A program made the translations under genes and the position numbers. The notes below the pieces were generated by a model. That model saw only the letters and a list, made by a program, of their open reading frames with translations, had not been told where the DNA came from and made no database searches. DNA of 9,581 bases, taken from contig JAVCCT010000369.1 of the NCBI GenBank assembly GCA_030765325.1, positions 1 through 9,581 on the forward strand, read 5' to 3'. Shown piece by piece: positions 1 to 5,915 of this stretch. This DNA is from Candidatus Stygibacter frigidus. GTDB taxonomy: Bacteria; Cloacimonadota; Cloacimonadia; Cloacimonadales; TCS61. Each line of letters opens with the position of its first letter. Within the stretch, counting starts at the first letter, position 1.

Positions 1-1
1 A

Positions 2-589
2 CTGAGATTATTGGAAAACGGTGTTATTCAAAAAGTAGGCAGTGAAATCCAGAAAGTGGATGTGCGTGTGATAGCAGCTGCCAATAACGATCTGGAAGAG
101 CAGGTAAAAAAGGGGCAATTTAGACAAGACCTGCTATTTCGGCTCAATGTTTTACAGATAACAGTGCCACCTTTACGAGAACATAAAGAAGACATCCCAG
201 AACTGGCAAAACATTTTCTCAGGCAGGATTGCACCAAAGAAGGCTTAGAATACAAAGAACTATCAGCAGAAGCTATGAGCCTGCTCTTGAATAGCAATTG
301 GCAAGGCAATATCCGGGAATTAAAAAACGTAATTGACCGTTGTATAGTTCAGACGGCAAGCAGTACTATTATCAAAGAAGCAGACATAAAACGAGCTTTC
401 CAGGGCAAAGCAATCATCAAAAAGAAAACCTTAAAAGGAGCCACCGCCGAATTTGAAAAAGAGTTCCTCATCAATAATCTACTGATAAATAACTGGAATG
501 TAGCGAAGACCGCAGATAAAATCGGCATAGACCGCTCGAATCTGCATAAAAAGATAAAACATTATGATATTAAAGTCCGCAAGGATTAA
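2..589 (+). CDS. Sigma-54-dependent transcriptional activator (NtrC-type), 3' part
   Basis: This is the C-terminal 195 residues of an enhancer-binding protein that uses ATP to remodel sigma-54 RNA polymerase. The reading frame is open to the window's left edge (LRLLENGVIQKVGS..., the usual segment just after Walker B), so the TTG at 11 is not a real start. Visible motifs are the sensor-I segment VRVIAAANNDL, the arginine-finger region GQFRQDLLFRLNV, PPLREHKEDIPEL, and the sensor-II motif WQGNIRELKN. A Fis-type helix-turn-helix ends the protein (about NNWNVAKTADKIGIDRSNLHKKI). Walker A, the GAFTGA loop and any receiver or sensory N-terminus lie outside the window, so the signal it responds to is unknown. 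Sampled lines of this gene have about 37-47% GC, richer than the genes that follow. I found no convincing -24/-12 promoter in the window, so the neighbours need not be its targets. Confidence 0.93.
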   Translation: MRLLENGVIQKVGSEIQKVDVRVIAAANNDLEEQVKKGQFRQDLLFRLNVLQITVPPLREHKEDIPELAKHFLRQDCTKEGLEYKELSAEAMSLLLNSNWQGNIRELKNVIDRCIVQTASSTIIKEADIKRAFQGKAIIKKKTLKGATAEFEKEFLINNLLINNWNVAKTADKIGIDRSNLHKKIKHYDIKVRKD

Positions 590-599
590 GGAGGAAAAG

Positions 600-620
600 A
601 TGAAAACTAAAGATTATTAG
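600..620 (+). other. Six-codon mini-ORF with a strong RBS (MKTKDY)
   Basis: An AAGGAGG Shine-Dalgarno overlaps the stop region of the upstream activator gene and sits at normal distance from an ATG that is closed after six codons. The 14-base string AAGGATTAAGGAGG at 581-594 recurs at 8691-8704, just before the lipoprotein gene at 8710. It could be a leader peptide, the remnant of a gene start whose body was lost, or chance. No coding potential beyond six residues can be supported. Confidence 0.25.
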
Positions 621-667
621 GATTATGTTATAAAATGTACTAATTATTGAAAAAAAGGAGGTTTTTT

Positions 668-1342
668 ATGAAACAATCAAAATCGATTGTATTAATTGGT
701 TTAATTTTATTATCATCATCCCTGTTGTTCTCTGATGGCATTACCAATATTGGTATAAAAGGGGGATTAAATTTAACTAATTTTTCTATATCTGGAGATA
801 CAAGTGATGACCCAGAATTTCTGGATTATCATTCTAGATTAGATTTTTGTCTAGGAGGATTTCTTGAATATGAAATTGAACAGAAAATGTTTTTGCAGCC
901 AGAAATTTTATATACAAGAAAAGGAGCGACTCATGAATTTCATGGTGGAGTTACAGTAAATGGTCAAGCAATATATGATGGTACAAATAAAGGTGATCAT
1001 ATTGTATCATATCTTCAAATACCTATATTGTTAAAATATCGAATTTCAGATAAAATTGGATTACTTACTGGACCATCTATAGGTATTCTATTATCTCATA
1101 TTGAAAAACTTCATTTTGACGGTGAATATTTAGGTCAAAGTTATAGTCACGATTATGAGGAAGATTTTAACGAATATACTAACAGTACTGATTTCTCACT
1201 AGTCATCGGAGGAGAATATTGCCTTAATAAATTCGTACTAGACTTAAGATATGATTTAAGTTTATCAACTCTTAGTAAGGAAGAAGGTGAAAACAATTTT
1301 AAAAATAGAGTGTTTTCATTCTTAATTGGTTATAAATTCTAA
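668..1342 (+). CDS. Outer-membrane beta-barrel protein (PorT-like / OMP_b-brl type)
   Basis: A 224-residue exported protein. I chose the ATG at 668 because AAAGGAGG at 654-661 lies six bases upstream and the signal peptide begins right there; an upstream TTG at 647 would add seven residues spanning the RBS. A signal peptide covers residues 1 to about 22 (hydrophobic core IVLIGLILLSSSLLF). The rest shows alternating amphipathic strands typical of small eight-stranded barrels: IGIKGGLNLTNF (28-39), GGFLEYEI (63-70), FLQPEILYTRKG (75-86), YLQIPILLKYRI (115-126), IGLLTGPSIGILLS (130-143), FSLVIGGEYCL (176-186), FVLDLRYDLSLS (189-200) and a final strand ending in phenylalanine (RVFSFLIGYKF), the usual BAM recognition signature. 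The pattern fits the PF13568-like outer-membrane beta-barrel family. Ligand and role are unknown. The pairing with the next lipoprotein gene may be functional or incidental. Confidence 0.85.
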   Translation: MKQSKSIVLIGLILLSSSLLFSDGITNIGIKGGLNLTNFSISGDTSDDPEFLDYHSRLDFCLGGFLEYEIEQKMFLQPEILYTRKGATHEFHGGVTVNGQAIYDGTNKGDHIVSYLQIPILLKYRISDKIGLLTGPSIGILLSHIEKLHFDGEYLGQSYSHDYEEDFNEYTNSTDFSLVIGGEYCLNKFVLDLRYDLSLSTLSKEEGENNFKNRVFSFLIGYKF

Positions 1343-1349
1343 TGTTTTG

Positions 1350-1382
1350 ATAAGGTGGGAAGGTGTACCCTTTCCACCTTAT
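1350..1382 (+). terminator. Strong stem-loop after the barrel gene (terminator or attenuator)
   Basis: ATAAGGTGGGAAGG (1350-1363) pairs with CCTTTCCACCTTAT (1369-1382) over 14 base pairs with a single G-U pair and a five-base loop, TGTAC. It starts eight bases after the stop codon of the barrel gene and ends eight bases before the next gene's Shine-Dalgarno. No T-run follows (AATAAAATGG), so classical Rho-independent termination is doubtful. A processing or mRNA 3'-stabilising hairpin, or partial attenuation between the two genes, is equally possible. Confidence 0.55.
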
Positions 1383-1403
1383 AATAAAATGGAGGTAATA
1401 ATA

Positions 1404-1856
1404 ATGAGTAAGATATTGAAAATAATTTTTATTCTATTGGTTATATTATTGTTATCATGCGATAAAGATGATAAGATAACTAATCCTTTCGATGTACATG
1501 ATGAAGGATACTTTTCAGCTAAAGTAAATGGTGTTAATTTCTATACTAATGATGTAGATATGCCAATTTTTTGGGGAAATTCTATAATGATATTTGGTAT
1601 GAAAACAGAAGCAGAAATCGGATTATCCGTAGAACCAAAAATTGGGACATATATCGTAAAAGAGAATTGTACAGCCGGATATTATGATAAAATCACAACA
1701 ACGCACTTTTATTGGGCTACAGAAGGGCAGATTACTGTTTCAGAAGCAAACGACAATCAAAATATTTCTGGGAATTTTAATTTCATAGTGAATATTGAGG
1801 GTAATATTTTTAATATCACCGATGGTGTGTTTTCTGTATATAAAGTGGAGAACTAA
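1404..1856 (+). CDS. Small lipoprotein, DUF6252-like
   Basis: A 150-residue lipoprotein. The start at 1404 is set by GGAGGT at 1391-1396 and by the signal peptide; in-frame codons upstream of it run through the stem-loop at 1350-1382 and do not look coding. The hydrophobic stretch ILKIIFILLVILLL leads to a lipobox LLSC with the lipidated cysteine at residue 19, followed by a charged linker DKDDK. The mature part is one beta-rich domain with the pattern 'FSAKVNGVNF ... MIFGMKTEAEIGLSVEP..GTY ... Y..ATEGQITVSEANDNQNISGNFNFIV......ITDGVFSVY'. This matches what I know of DUF6252-type lipoproteins (xGTY, then an ISGxFxF strand, then ITxGxF near the end). Function is unknown. Its post-cysteine tail differs from that of the five larger lipoproteins downstream. 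Confidence 0.82.
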   Translation: MSKILKIIFILLVILLLSCDKDDKITNPFDVHDEGYFSAKVNGVNFYTNDVDMPIFWGNSIMIFGMKTEAEIGLSVEPKIGTYIVKENCTAGYYDKITTTHFYWATEGQITVSEANDNQNISGNFNFIVNIEGNIFNITDGVFSVYKVEN

Positions 1857-1922
1857 TAAATATGTTTTTAATGAAATAATAGGAATGAAAGAATATAAAC
1901 CTAAAGGCTGTAGGAGATAGAG

Positions 1923-3704
1923 ATGAAGAAAATTATACTTGTATTTTTATTAGTTATATTTGTTTTGTTGGGATGTGATAAAAAAACATCGGAACCTGAG
2001 AATGAAGCACCCTTTATCCCCTCAAGTCCCATACCACCAAATGGATACTCTCAGTTGGGTATTGAAACAGATATAGCCTGGTCTTGTAGTGATCCTGATG
2101 GAGATGCACTTACTTATGATGTATATTTTGGGACTGACCCAACACCAAACAGTGGTGAGCTTGTTTCGTCAAGTCAAAGTGGAATGAGTTTTAATCCAGG
2201 GACAATGCAATATGAGACAACTTATTACTGGAAAATAGCAGCCACTGATGGAGAATATGATATCTCAAGTCCTGTATGGTCTTTTACAACAGTACCAACA
2301 CAATCAGTTGCTACTCCAATATTTAATCCTTCAGGTGGTAGTTATACTTCGCCCTTAAGTGTAAGTATTTCATGTTCTACTTCAGGTGCAACAATAAGGT
2401 ATACTACAAATGGGAGTTTTCCAACAATATTATCTGCGATTTATTCGAGTCCAATTAATATCTTAACCACAACAACATTGAACGCAAAGTCCTATAAAAG
2501 TGGGTTGAACGAGAGCAATATAGCGTCTGAAAACTATACGATAAATCAAACACAGATGGTAGCTACTCCTGCATTTAATCCTTCAGGAGGTTCATACACA
2601 TTAGCTCAAAACGTCACCATCTCCTGTTCTACATCAGGTGCAACAATAAGATATACAACGAATGGCAATGATCCAACGTCTTCATCAACCACATACTCAA
2701 CCTCGATTAATATATCATCAACGACAACACTAAAAGCTAAAGCATTTAAAAGTGGTTGGAATGAAAGTCAAGTAGTAACAACCACCTATACAATCACTGT
2801 TCCTTCTATGGTTGAAATAGGTTCTTGTGGAGACATAGGTACTGCAAGAAAAATTGTGAAATATGAGAATTATCTTTATATTCTTTGTGATTTTAGTGGA
2901 ATCAAAGTGATAGATGTTAGCGACTCATCAAATCCAATCCAGGTTGGAAGCTATACCTTGTTTGGGTTATCAGGTGGTATTGCTATTAGAGGTGATAAAC
3001 TATTCGTATCAGATGAAGTTCATGATGATATAATAGTGTTTTCTTTAACTGATCCATCTTCCCCCCAGTGGTATAATTTTTCAAATGTTCCTGGTGGAGC
3101 AATGGGTATTTTAATCTCTGGAGATTATTTATATGCTGCTTCTGGCAATATTGGTCTACGTATCTATCAAATTGATGACTTTTGTTCTCCATCAGATCTT
3201 GACCTTATTGGAACTTGTAATACGCCTGGTTACGCGAAGAATGTTGCAGTTAATGGCAGCTATGCTTATATTGCTGATTTTGATGGGGGATTGAGGATTA
3301 TCAATATTTCGGATAAATACAATCCCTATGAAGTTGGATATTATTTGACATGGGGAGAAGCGACTGGAGTTTCTGCAAATGGATCTGTAGTTTATGTAAC
3401 TGAATACGATGATGGCTTTACAACTGTGAATGTAAGTAGTCCAACAAATCCAAATATATATGATAATTATAACACTTCTGGAGGACCTGCAATGGGTTTC
3501 CAATTAGTAGGGGATTATGCCTATGTAGCTGATGGTACAAATGGAGTAAGAATCCTAAATGTAAATGATGTAAGTAATATCACAGAGCAATATAGCTACG
3601 ATACTCCTGGTTGTGCTTGGGATTTATGTGTTGATGGGATTTATATTTACGTTGCTGACTCAGGAGGAGGTCTGAGAGTTCTTCAGTTTAGTGCAAAAAA
3701 GTGA
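1923..3704 (+). CDS. Modular surface lipoprotein: FN3-like, two chitobiase-C, LVIVD beta-propeller
   Basis: A 593-residue lipoprotein; RBS AGGAG at 1912-1916. The signal peptide ends in lipobox LLGC (Cys18), followed by the acidic linker DKKTSEPENEAP. Residues 31-123 form an FN3-like module (WSCSDPDGDALTYDVYFG..., YYWKIAATDGE, WSFTT). Residues 128-206 and 213-291 are two copies of the chitobiase/beta-hexosaminidase C-terminal-type module (FNPSGGSYT, CSTSGATIRYTTNG, TTTLNAKSYKSG). Residues 296-590 contain seven LVIVD-type repeats, each with the pattern 'G..Y.Y.AD...GLRIINVSDPSNP', beginning near 296, 338, 382, 426, 468, 511 and 555. Seven such repeats predict a complete seven-bladed propeller. 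No catalytic residues are evident. A cell-surface binding or display role is inferred from the architecture only. The third repeat (QIDDFCSP) and seventh (VLQFSAKK) are the most degenerate. Confidence 0.9.
   Translation: MKKIILVFLLVIFVLLGCDKKTSEPENEAPFIPSSPIPPNGYSQLGIETDIAWSCSDPDGDALTYDVYFGTDPTPNSGELVSSSQSGMSFNPGTMQYETTYYWKIAATDGEYDISSPVWSFTTVPTQSVATPIFNPSGGSYTSPLSVSISCSTSGATIRYTTNGSFPTILSAIYSSPINILTTTTLNAKSYKSGLNESNIASENYTINQTQMVATPAFNPSGGSYTLAQNVTISCSTSGATIRYTTNGNDPTSSSTTYSTSINISSTTTLKAKAFKSGWNESQVVTTTYTITVPSMVEIGSCGDIGTARKIVKYENYLYILCDFSGIKVIDVSDSSNPIQVGSYTLFGLSGGIAIRGDKLFVSDEVHDDIIVFSLTDPSSPQWYNFSNVPGGAMGILISGDYLYAASGNIGLRIYQIDDFCSPSDLDLIGTCNTPGYAKNVAVNGSYAYIADFDGGLRIINISDKYNPYEVGYYLTWGEATGVSANGSVVYVTEYDDGFTTVNVSSPTNPNIYDNYNTSGGPAMGFQLVGDYAYVADGTNGVRILNVNDVSNITEQYSYDTPGCAWDLCVDGIYIYVADSGGGLRVLQFSAKK
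2088..2135 (+). repeat. 48-bp exact repeat, copy 1
   Basis: Forty-eight consecutive bases coding SDPDGDALTYDVYFGT are identical to 5128-5175 in another lipoprotein gene, synonymous positions included. The flanking codons differ. This fits recent duplication or gene conversion between FN3-like modules. Confidence 0.9.
2304..2540 (+). repeat. Intragenic duplicated module, chitobiase-C copy 1
   Basis: Encodes residues 128-206 of the lipoprotein at 1923. It is a tandem paralogue of 2559-2795: both read VATPxFNPSGGSYT at the start and CSTSGATIRYTTNG in the middle. At DNA level the shared run TCAGGTGCAACAATAAG occurs in both. Copy 1 has lost the DPT-type motif (NGSFPT instead of NGNDPT). Confidence 0.8.
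2559..2795 (+). repeat. Intragenic duplicated module, chitobiase-C copy 2
   Basis: Encodes residues 213-291, the second tandem copy. Its end (TTTLKAKAFKSGWNES) is closer to the copy in the lipoprotein at 4963 (TTMKAKAFKNGWNES) than to copy 1 (TTTLNAKSYKSGLNES). That suggests the module in the other gene descends from, or exchanged with, copy 2. Confidence 0.78.
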
Positions 3705-3858
3705 GTTTAATTAAAAAGGTGTTTTGGATAAATAATTTTGTTCTTTATAACAAGAAGAAGAGCAGAATACGAAAAAATTTATTTATAATGTACTAAAACT
3801 TATTTAACGGTGTAAAAATACAATAATATTTAATAAGAATTATTAAGGAGGATTTGAA

Positions 3859-4686
3859 ATGAAAAAATTATTACTTGTATTAGTGTTTACGTTAATTCTT
3901 ATAGTAGGTTGTGAGAAAAAGTCAACAGAGTCTGACAATGGTGCGCCTTGGGTACCTGCTAATCCAATTTTGGATTTGATTTTTGTAGAAGGCGGTAGTT
4001 TTGAAATGGGAGACCATTTTAATGAGGGGTACGACGATGAATTACCTGTTCATGAAGTAACTCTCAGTAGCTTCTATATTGGTAAGTATGAAGTAACACA
4101 AGGCGAATATGAAGTTATGATGGGGAGTAATCCGGCGCATGATTATGGAGTAGGGGACAATTATCCAGTATATTATGTGAGCTGGTATGATGCCGTGGAA
4201 TTTTGTAATGCTTTGAGTGAACAGGAGAGTTTGACTCCCTGCTATGATTTATCTGACTGGATTTGTGATTTTAGTGCAGATGGCTATAGGCTTCCTTCAG
4301 AAGCAGAATGGGAATATGCTGCTCGTGGTGGAGTTAACTGGGAGGATAACTATCGGTACAGTGGAACAACGAACAATTCTGAAGAATATGCTTGGTATAA
4401 CACTTCGCAGACCCATGAAGTTGGAACAAAGGTAAGTAACCAACTCTATATTCATGACATGAGTGGTAATGTTTGGGAGTGGTGTAATGACATATATTCT
4501 TATTGCTATTATGATTCAAGCCCAAGCGAAAATCCAAAAGGACCTGGCTTTGGATCTGAACGTGTGCCACGTGGTGGTGGTTGGAACATAAGTGCCTTCG
4601 TATGTCGAGTTGCAATTCGGGTTGGTAATTCTCCAAACGTAAGCGGTAAAAACATGGGTTTCCGGGTCATCAGGACAGCAGAATAA
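3859..4686 (+). CDS. Lipoprotein with SUMF1/FGE-like domain, catalytic cysteines absent
   Basis: A 275-residue lipoprotein with AAGGAGG at 3845-3851, seven bases before the ATG. The lipobox is IVGC (Cys18) and the linker EKKSTESDNGAP. Residues 39-272 form one formylglycine-generating-enzyme-like domain: GGSFEMG (45-51), LPVHEVTLSSFYIGKYEVTQ (62-81), PVYYVSWYDAVEFCNALS (103-120), YRLPSEAEWEYAARGG (143-158), DMSGNVWEWC (200-209), RGGGW (238-242) and GFRV (267-270). Genuine FGE oxidises sulfatase cysteines using a cysteine pair near the C-terminus. Here the matching segment (RGGGWNISAFVCRVAIR) keeps only the single cysteine that non-catalytic bacterial relatives also have. It is therefore probably a C-type-lectin-fold binding or structural protein, not a sulfatase-maturing enzyme, and no sulfatase gene is nearby. 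The 154-bp gap upstream suggests its own promoter. Confidence 0.9.
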   Translation: MKKLLLVLVFTLILIVGCEKKSTESDNGAPWVPANPILDLIFVEGGSFEMGDHFNEGYDDELPVHEVTLSSFYIGKYEVTQGEYEVMMGSNPAHDYGVGDNYPVYYVSWYDAVEFCNALSEQESLTPCYDLSDWICDFSADGYRLPSEAEWEYAARGGVNWEDNYRYSGTTNNSEEYAWYNTSQTHEVGTKVSNQLYIHDMSGNVWEWCNDIYSYCYYDSSPSENPKGPGFGSERVPRGGGWNISAFVCRVAIRVGNSPNVSGKNMGFRVIRTAE

Positions 4687-4793
4687 TTATAAATTATGTA
4701 TGGAATGAAGAATTGAAAAGAGAATTTAACCGATAATGGCGAATAATGACGCGAATGAAGGGAGAAAAAATGAGAGTTAAGTATTATGCTAAA

Positions 4794-4811
4794 AAATGAT
4801 TGCAATCATTT
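4794..4811. promoter_or_regulatory. 18-bp perfect palindrome, operator or weak terminator
   Basis: AAATGATTGCAATCATTT is its own reverse complement. It lies about 108 bp after the SUMF1-like lipoprotein gene and is followed by a pyrimidine-rich run (4812-4840). As RNA it would give a seven-pair stem with a TGCA loop, weak but possibly a terminator; as DNA it could be a dimeric-repressor site. The gap 4687-4793 before it shows nothing else beyond a nine-codon reading frame at 4770-4799 that I do not regard as a gene. Confidence 0.4.
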
Positions 4812-4845
4812 ACTTCTTCTTTCTATTTTATATTCTTTCGCGTAA

Positions 4846-4962
4846 TTTTGTGGCTTTATGAAGAGCCGAAAGCTTGCAGGGGCTATTCGCGGTTGAGAGC
4901 CTCAAAATGTTTGGTAGTGAAGTCAGTTTAATTAGTAAATGGTAAAATTTAAGGAGGATATA
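4846..4962 (+). promoter_or_regulatory. Conserved leader, copy A, upstream of lipoprotein gene 4963
   Basis: Aligns without gaps to 8591-8668 over its first 78 bases (47 of 78 identical by hand count, including GGTTGAGA and AGTGAAG), and with small indels as far as the AAGGAGG at 4951-4957. Most differences are transitions. No canonical -35/-10 or -24/-12 pair was found. Possible small hairpins (AGCC/GGCT, GGGGCT/AGCCTC) are not preserved in the other copy, so a structured riboswitch is not supported. Confidence 0.6.
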
Positions 4963-5901
4963 ATGAAAAGGTTGTTATTTGTGTTAGTGATTATGTTAAG
5001 TCTGATAGTTGGTTGTGAGAAAAAATCAACTGAACCTGAAAATGAAGCACCAGGAATTCCTTCTAATCCAATTCCGGCTAATGGTTCTTCTAATTTATCT
5101 GTAGATACAGATTTATCATGGTCATGCAGTGATCCTGATGGAGATGCACTTACTTATGATGTATATTTTGGGACTTCGTCTAATCCATCTTTAGTCAGTT
5201 CGGATCAAAGCAGCTCATCTTTTGATTCCGGGACGATGAATTATGGGGCAACATATTACTGGAAGATAGCTGCCAATGATGGAGAGAATGAGACTGTAAG
5301 TCCAATATGGAGTTTTACAACCTTGGTGACACAAAACGTTGCTACACCAATATTTAATCCGTCAGGCGGAACTTATACAACAACTCTGGATGTCTCAATT
5401 TATTGCTCTACTTCAGGAGCGACCATCAGATATACTCTGAATGGTACTGAGCCTACAACTTCTTCGAATTTATACATGAATCCTATTTCGCTATCCTCTT
5501 CGACCACCATGAAGGCGAAGGCTTTTAAGAATGGATGGAATGAAAGTAATACGATAACAGCAAATTATATAATTGAAGAATTAGAAGAATGGATACAATG
5601 TGATTTTCCACAAATATTAAATGGTATATGGAAATTAGATTCTGATAATTATCCACGATTTGAGATTGATGGACATGCATCACCAATTTATATTTGGGAT
5701 TATGACTATAATACCATGTATGTTGGAAATGTTGACGAAATTTACAGCAATGGATATCTCTATCGTATTAAAGTAGTAACAGATTTTTATCCATACACTA
5801 CATTTTTTAATGATGTTACTTCAAGTTCAATGTCAATATGTATAGTTTCGGGTTATGCCTCTGAACCATCAGGCACGTTTATTCCCTGTCATAAAGATTA
5901 A
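4963..5901 (+). CDS. Modular lipoprotein: FN3-like, chitobiase-C, unnamed C-terminal domain
   Basis: A 312-residue lipoprotein. The ATG at 4963 is preferred over one at 4939 because AAGGAGG (4951-4957) lies five bases upstream and the signal peptide starts there. The lipobox is IVGC (Cys18), with linker EKKSTEPENEAP. Residues 31-120 are an FN3-like module (WSCSDPDGDALTYDVYFG, ATYYWKIAANDGE, WSFTT). Residues 126-204 are one chitobiase-C-type module (FNPSGGTYT, CSTSGATIRYTLNG, KAKAFKNGWNES). Residues 207-312 are a beta-rich domain I cannot name (EEWIQCDFPQILNGIWKL...YPRFEI). It appears related to the last 116 residues of the next gene. The FN3-like stretch in the short form 'GTSSNPSLVSS' lacks the DPTPDSGE loop seen in its paralogues. 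The downstream gene follows after only 14 bases, so the two form an operon. Confidence 0.88.
   Translation: MKRLLFVLVIMLSLIVGCEKKSTEPENEAPGIPSNPIPANGSSNLSVDTDLSWSCSDPDGDALTYDVYFGTSSNPSLVSSDQSSSSFDSGTMNYGATYYWKIAANDGENETVSPIWSFTTLVTQNVATPIFNPSGGTYTTTLDVSIYCSTSGATIRYTLNGTEPTTSSNLYMNPISLSSSTTMKAKAFKNGWNESNTITANYIIEELEEWIQCDFPQILNGIWKLDSDNYPRFEIDGHASPIYIWDYDYNTMYVGNVDEIYSNGYLYRIKVVTDFYPYTTFFNDVTSSSMSICIVSGYASEPSGTFIPCHKD
5128..5175 (+). repeat. 48-bp exact repeat, copy 2
   Basis: Identical to 2088-2135, 3 kb upstream, within the FN3-like module of a different lipoprotein gene. The corresponding stretches in the gene at 5916 (6087 and 7058 regions) code for nearly the same residues but with several synonymous changes. 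Confidence 0.9.
5581..5898 (+). other. Unnamed C-terminal domain, copy 1
   Basis: Codes residues 207-312 of the lipoprotein at 4963. It shares an ordered set of positions with 8163-8510: EEW/EIW, then FP..L..(I/V)W, then P..EI, then Y..D, then a Y-rich strand and an SM.(I/L).I segment near the end. Identity is low, so common ancestry is probable but unproven. Confidence 0.5.
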
Positions 5902-5915
5902 ATTAGGAGGAAAAG

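Noticed and set aside
28..309. Minus-strand reading frame opposite the activator gene
   Set aside because: It is a shadow of a well-conserved AAA+ domain and has no RBS or recognisable protein.
2304..2795. Chitinase or hexosaminidase activity from the chitobiase-C modules
   Set aside because: These modules are accessory and no glycoside hydrolase catalytic domain is present in the protein.
2986..3503. Two minus-strand frames within the LVIVD propeller gene
   Set aside because: They overlap a clearly coding strand with strong protein motifs; the translations look random.
3784..3789. TATAAT as a -10 box before the SUMF1-like gene, with AATGTACTAA also present at 634-643
   Set aside because: No acceptable -35 partner at 16-18 bases, and a shared AT-rich 10-mer is expected by chance in this composition.
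4570..4680. Variable repeat of a diversity-generating retroelement
   Set aside because: The fold is right, but no template repeat or reverse transcriptase is in the window and the segment is not enriched in AAY codons.
4770..4799. Nine-codon reading frame with a GGGAG-like RBS
   Set aside because: Too short to support as a gene and without a counterpart in the related leader at 8591.
4509..4805. Minus-strand frames across the SUMF1-like gene and the gap after it
   Set aside because: No RBS, no recognisable motif, mostly opposite a conserved domain.
4846..4962. Riboswitch or sigma-54 promoter in the conserved leaders
   Set aside because: Candidate hairpins in one copy are not kept in the other, and the GG and GC doublets do not have the ten-base spacing of a -24/-12 element.
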